Shown piece by piece: positions 37,415 to 40,719 of a DNA stretch of 40,719 nucleotides. This DNA comes from an uncultured Prevotella sp. Its GTDB lineage: Bacteria; Bacteroidota; Bacteroidia; Bacteroidales; Bacteroidaceae. The position numbers were made by a program, and so were the translations under genes. The stretch lies in contig CAMVOS010000023.1 of the NCBI GenBank assembly GCA_947169185.1, positions 1 to 40,719 on the forward strand, in the 5' to 3' direction. The notes beneath the pieces are model-generated. The model ran no database searches. It had not been told where the DNA came from and was given only the letters and a program-made list of their open reading frames with translations. The first letter of the stretch is position 1; each line of letters starts with the position of its first letter.

Positions 37415-39784
37415 ATGAAAAAGATCATCGCATATATCCGTCGCAAACTATCCGTCAGGGTCAGCCTGTGGGTGGTGTTTTTCGCTGCTATCATCTTTAA
37501 CGTCGCCCTCGGCTTCCTGTTCTATCAGTCTCGCGAGGCTGTGCGCCAGGAGGCTATTAGCCGCGCTACAACGATTTTGGATAAGACGTCGCTGCGTGTA
37601 GAGGGTATTCTGAACCGTGTGGAGGTAGCATCAAACATGACCAAGTGGCTGGTACAGCGCCATCCCGACAAGGCCGACTCCATGTTTGTCTATAGCCGAG
37701 GCATGTTGCTCAACAATCCTGACTTCTACAATTGTTCCATCGCTTTCGAACCCTACTACTTCAAGGACAAAGGGCGGTACTTCTCTGCCTACACCAAACA
37801 TATCGGCGACTCGCTACATACCATACAGGGTGGCAGCGACCACTACCAGTATTTCTTTACCGACTGGTATCTCATGTCCCAGCTGCTTGGAAAGCCCTGT
37901 TGGACAGAACCATATATGGACCTCGACGTGGCCACCAACACCAGTGAGATGGTGACCAGCTATTGTCAGACCATCAAGAACAAACAAGGACAGGTGATAG
38001 GTGTAATCAATACCAGTCTCTCCATCACCTGGCTCTCGCAGACCATCTCTGCGGTCAAGCCTTACCCCAACTCCTACAGCATCATGATAGGTCGCGGCGG
38101 CACATACTTCGTACATCCCGATACAACGAAGATTACCCGTCAGACCATCTTCACACAGACGCTCGAGAATCCTGATACGGCCTTGACAGCCCTGGGCTAT
38201 GCCATGCAACGCGGCGAGGAGGGCATGAAGCACATGAATATCTATGGCAAGGATAGCTACGTATTCTACAAACCACTTGGACAGACAGGCTGTTCGATGG
38301 CCATCATCTGCCCTGAGAGCGACATCTTCGGCGGCTTCGACCGTCTGCGCAATAGCGTCAGAGCCATTGTCTTGGTGGGCCTGCTGCTGATGTTGTATCT
38401 GTTCATCCGCATTATTACCCGTGAGCTGCAACCTCTGCGACGGTTGGCTCATGAGGCCGAAACGATTGCCTCGGGACAGTTTGATGCCGAGTTGCCCGAC
38501 TTCCAGCGCATTGATGAGATAGGTCAGTTGAGCCACTCGTTCGGGAATATGCAGCAATCGCTGGTGAAATATATCGACGAGCTGAAGAATACCACGGCGC
38601 AGAAGGCCTCGATAGAGAGCGACCTCCGCATTGCCAGCGGTATACAGATGGGCATGCTGCCCGAGAAGTTCCCCACTAAGGACGACCGCGATGACGTGCA
38701 GCTCTATGCCTCGCTGACTCCTGCCAAGGAGGTGGGCGGCGACCTCTTCGACTTCTATTTCCGCGACGAGAAACTCTTCTTTTGCATCGGCGACGTGTCG
38801 GGCAAGGGTGTGCCCGCTTCGCTCTTCATGGCCGTCACCCGTTCTACTTTCCGTACCGTGTCGGCCCACGAGTCGATGCCCGACCGTATTGTGATGACCA
38901 TGAACAAGACGATTGCCGACATGAACAAGACCCACATGTTTGTGACGCTTTTCGTCGGAGTGCTCGATCTGCCAACAGGTCGTCTGCACTACTGTAATGC
39001 TGGCCACGATGCGCCGTTGCTCGTTGGCGCAGGTGTAGGCGAACTGGCCTGCGACGCCAATATCCCTGTTGGTTTTATGCCCACGTGGAAATACTCGCTG
39101 CAGGAGGCACAGATCTTCACTGGCACCACCATCCTTCTCTTCACCGACGGACTGACCGAGGCTATGAATGCCAACTATGAGCAGTTCCAGATGGAGCGTG
39201 TCAACGACGTGGCCTTCCAGGCTCTCTCCCAGCAGCAACAGGAGCCCCGCCAACTCATTGCACGGATGACCGAGGCTGTCCACCAGTTTGTGGGCGATGC
39301 CGAACAGAGTGACGACCTGACCATGATGGCCATACAGTATATCAAGCAGCAGAGCGATGTTAGGATGCGCAAGAGCCTTGTGCTGCCCTGCGACCTGCAG
39401 GAGGTGCCGCGACTGAATACCTTTGTCGAAGAGGTCTGCCAAGAGGTTGGATTCGACGAGATGGTTGCCATGCAGGTGAAAGTGGCTGTCGAGGAGGCTG
39501 TTGTCAACGTGATGAAATACGCCTATCCGCCTGGACAGCAGCGTGACGTGACCATCGAAGCTGCATCCAACGATTTGCGTCTGAAGTTTACCATCATCGA
39601 CTGTGGCCAACCTTTCGATCCCACCGTGCAGGGCGAAGTTGACACCACGCTCGCGGCCCAGGATCGGAAGATAGGAGGACTGGGTATCCACATTATTCGT
39701 CAGAACATGGACTCTATCAACTATGAGCGCATAGACAACCTCAATGTGCTGACGCTGAGAAAGAAGATAATTCATAATTCATAA
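37415..39784 (+). CDS. Membrane sensor: dCache - HAMP - SpoIIE phosphatase - RsbW-like HATPase
   Basis: The 789-residue protein has transmembrane helices at about 15-38 and 316-334 flanking a periplasmic dCache domain (FYNCSIAFEPYYFKDKGRYFSAY, VIGVINTSLS). A HAMP domain (about 332-390) follows. The PP2C/SpoIIE phosphatase (about 420-645) carries metal-binding GGDLFDF (Asp443), GDVSGKG (Asp460) and SDDLT (Asp633-Asp634). The C-terminal GHKL domain (about 655-785) has VAVEEAVVNVMKYA (Glu693, Asn698), IIDCGQPFDP and IGGLGIHII, like RsbW/SpoIIAB anti-sigma kinases. One chain thus carries opposing phosphatase and kinase activities for a STAS partner, encoded next. The last residues (IIHNS) are encoded by a heptamer array. 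The periplasmic sensor could cooperate with the binding protein encoded upstream. Confidence 0.93.
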   Translation: MKKIIAYIRRKLSVRVSLWVVFFAAIIFNVALGFLFYQSREAVRQEAISRATTILDKTSLRVEGILNRVEVASNMTKWLVQRHPDKADSMFVYSRGMLLNNPDFYNCSIAFEPYYFKDKGRYFSAYTKHIGDSLHTIQGGSDHYQYFFTDWYLMSQLLGKPCWTEPYMDLDVATNTSEMVTSYCQTIKNKQGQVIGVINTSLSITWLSQTISAVKPYPNSYSIMIGRGGTYFVHPDTTKITRQTIFTQTLENPDTALTALGYAMQRGEEGMKHMNIYGKDSYVFYKPLGQTGCSMAIICPESDIFGGFDRLRNSVRAIVLVGLLLMLYLFIRIITRELQPLRRLAHEAETIASGQFDAELPDFQRIDEIGQLSHSFGNMQQSLVKYIDELKNTTAQKASIESDLRIASGIQMGMLPEKFPTKDDRDDVQLYASLTPAKEVGGDLFDFYFRDEKLFFCIGDVSGKGVPASLFMAVTRSTFRTVSAHESMPDRIVMTMNKTIADMNKTHMFVTLFVGVLDLPTGRLHYCNAGHDAPLLVGAGVGELACDANIPVGFMPTWKYSLQEAQIFTGTTILLFTDGLTEAMNANYEQFQMERVNDVAFQALSQQQQEPRQLIARMTEAVHQFVGDAEQSDDLTMMAIQYIKQQSDVRMRKSLVLPCDLQEVPRLNTFVEEVCQEVGFDEMVAMQVKVAVEEAVVNVMKYAYPPGQQRDVTIEAASNDLRLKFTIIDCGQPFDPTVQGEVDTTLAAQDRKIGGLGIHIIRQNMDSINYERIDNLNVLTLRKKIIHNS

Positions 39785-39808
39785 TGCATAATGCATAATT
39801 CATAATTA
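39767..39808. repeat. Heptamer array (ATAATTC-like x6) at the phosphatase/STAS junction
   Basis: Units ATAATTC, ATAATTC, ATAATGC, ATAATGC, ATAATTC and ATAATTA supply the last codons and stop of the phosphatase gene and almost all of the 27-bp spacer. Confidence 0.85.
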
Positions 39809-39811
39809 AGT

Positions 39812-40114
39812 ATGAAAACAACGATTCAAGAACAAGATGGCAGCGTTGTAGCCATTCTGGAAGGTAATCTCGACACAGCAGCTGCCGCAGAAACCGAAAA
39901 GGCAATGAGTCCACTGAACGACGTGGAGGGTAAAGACATCATCATAGATTGCACTGACCTGGCATATATCTCTTCAGCCGGTCTGCGCATCTTCCTGGGC
40001 ATCCTGCAGAACGCCCAAGCTAAAGGCGGGCATGTCTATATCAAAGGTATCAATGATAATGTCCGGGCTGTCTTCACCATCACGGGCTTCAGTAACATCT
40101 TCGAATTTAAGTGA
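39812..40114 (+). CDS. STAS-domain anti-anti-sigma-type protein (RsbV/SpoIIAA-like)
   Basis: The 100-residue cytoplasmic protein is a single STAS domain. The switch loop LAYISSAGLRIFLGIL carries the phospho-acceptor at Ser54 or Ser55. It would be phosphorylated by the RsbW-like domain and dephosphorylated by the SpoIIE domain of the upstream protein. In classic systems the unphosphorylated STAS protein frees a sigma factor or enzyme from an inhibitor. No sigma factor lies in the window, but a RelA/SpoT-domain gene starts 8 bp downstream, so it could be the output. That link is inferred from position. Confidence 0.93.
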   Translation: MKTTIQEQDGSVVAILEGNLDTAAAAETEKAMSPLNDVEGKDIIIDCTDLAYISSAGLRIFLGILQNAQAKGGHVYIKGINDNVRAVFTITGFSNIFEFK

Positions 40115-40121
40115 AAAGTCT

Positions 40122-40719
40122 ATGAATCTAGATCCACATGGTGAGATGCTGCTTCAGCAATACCGCGAACTGCGTCCTACACTGCAGCAGTTAGCGGACG
40201 AGGCTTCCAGCCTGTTGCGCCATGCTCTACGCGAACAGAATATCTACATCACAGCCATGGAGCACCGAGTGAAGACAGAAAAGTCGCTCACTGGAAAACT
40301 GGAGCTGAAGGGTGCGAAATACAAGAGTATCGATGACATCACAGACCTCGTTGGCCTGCGTGTCATCACCTTCTATACTGACGAGGTGGACAAAGTGGCA
40401 GCCATTGCCAAACGTGTGTTCGACATCGACTGGCAGGAGAGCGTCGATAAGCGTAAGTTGCACAAGCTGGACTCCTTCGGTTACAACTCTCTTCACTACA
40501 TCTGCCGACTGAAAACTGGTGGTCCGCGTTTCGAACTACAGATGCGTACAGCCCTGCAACACGTGTGGTCTACCATCGAACACGACATCGGTTATAAAGG
40601 TGACGTAAAGGTTCCTGACGTTTACCTGAGGCAGTTCAGCCGTCTGGCAGGAATGGCGGAGCTTATGGACGATGAGTTCAGCCGACTGCGAACAGTCCTT
40701 ACCGACTATCGCCGTCAGA
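40122..40719 (+). CDS. RelA/SpoT synthetase-domain protein (3' end beyond window)
   Basis: ATG at 40122 opens a frame that continues past the window; 199 residues are visible. They hold a (p)ppGpp synthetase-type nucleotidyltransferase domain: helix with HRVKTEKSLTGKL (48-60), DDITDLVGLRVITFY (71-85), DSFGYNSLHYI (117-127), and FELQMRTALQHVWSTIEHDIGYK (137-159). The conserved Glu138, Gln140 and Arg142 are in place. No HD hydrolase domain lies ahead of it, so it is of the small alarmone synthetase type unless regulatory domains follow. It begins 7 bp after the STAS stop. Some proteins of this fold are toxins that make ppApp or modify tRNA, so the product is not certain. Confidence 0.88.
   Translation, partial: MNLDPHGEMLLQQYRELRPTLQQLADEASSLLRHALREQNIYITAMEHRVKTEKSLTGKLELKGAKYKSIDDITDLVGLRVITFYTDEVDKVAAIAKRVFDIDWQESVDKRKLHKLDSFGYNSLHYICRLKTGGPRFELQMRTALQHVWSTIEHDIGYKGDVKVPDVYLRQFSRLAGMAELMDDEFSRLRTVLTDYRRQ

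Noticed and set aside
37814..39775. 653-residue open frame on the minus strand
   Set aside because: It lies fully antisense to the sensor phosphatase gene, whose domains and catalytic motifs are intact; the His/Leu/Val-rich translation has no signal, motif or promoter.

Overview
The window looks like a chromosomal segment of a Bacteroidales bacterium, most likely Prevotella or Segatella. The evidence is the Bacteroidetes promoter form (TTTG, about 20 bp, TAnnTTTG), no usable Shine-Dalgarno sites, two proteins with type IX secretion C-terminal domains, Bacteroidetes-type PurB, trigger factor and MutL, and an OstA-like protein beside two SurA-type foldases. Gene assignments rest on reading the translated sequence; no database search was possible.

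Layout. 1-4.3 kb (minus strand): the start of an unidentified gene, purB, tRNA-Val(TAC), an ACT-domain protein with phenylacetate-CoA ligase, and a small toxin-antitoxin pair. 4.3-16.5 kb (mostly minus): cell-surface genes, namely an Ig-like lipoprotein, a 1239-residue type IX-secreted beta-helix protein, two OmpA-like proteins, a plus-strand outer-membrane protein, a second type IX cargo, and an 884-residue coiled-coil lipoprotein. 16.5-24.5 kb (minus): a tight run guaB - PPIase - SurA - OstA-like - mutL. 24.5-31.4 kb (minus): a secreted protein of unknown function, recQ, clpX, clpP and tig. 31.4-35.3 kb: a small secreted protein, an AraC-type regulator with a premature stop codon near its original start, an IS4-family insertion sequence (plus strand), and lptB. 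35.3-35.85 kb is a repeat-rich gap. 35.86-40.72 kb (plus): a five-gene cluster of (p)ppGpp hydrolase-like HD protein, NMT1/THI5-like periplasmic binding protein, Cache-HAMP-SpoIIE phosphatase-HATPase, STAS protein, and a RelA/SpoT synthetase-domain protein cut by the window end.

Two things stand out. First, that last cluster places both halves of alarmone chemistry around a partner-switching module and a periplasmic ligand-binding protein. This suggests an envelope-signal-to-(p)ppGpp circuit; the connection is inferred from gene order only. Second, at least a dozen short degenerate tandem arrays with unit length 7, 8 or 9 bp sit at gene junctions and inside purB, mutL and the ostA-like signal peptide. 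The units differ between sites but the design is the same. Inside mutL and purB a gain or loss of one 7-bp unit would shift the frame, so they are candidate hypermutable switches, including a possible mutator switch in mutL.
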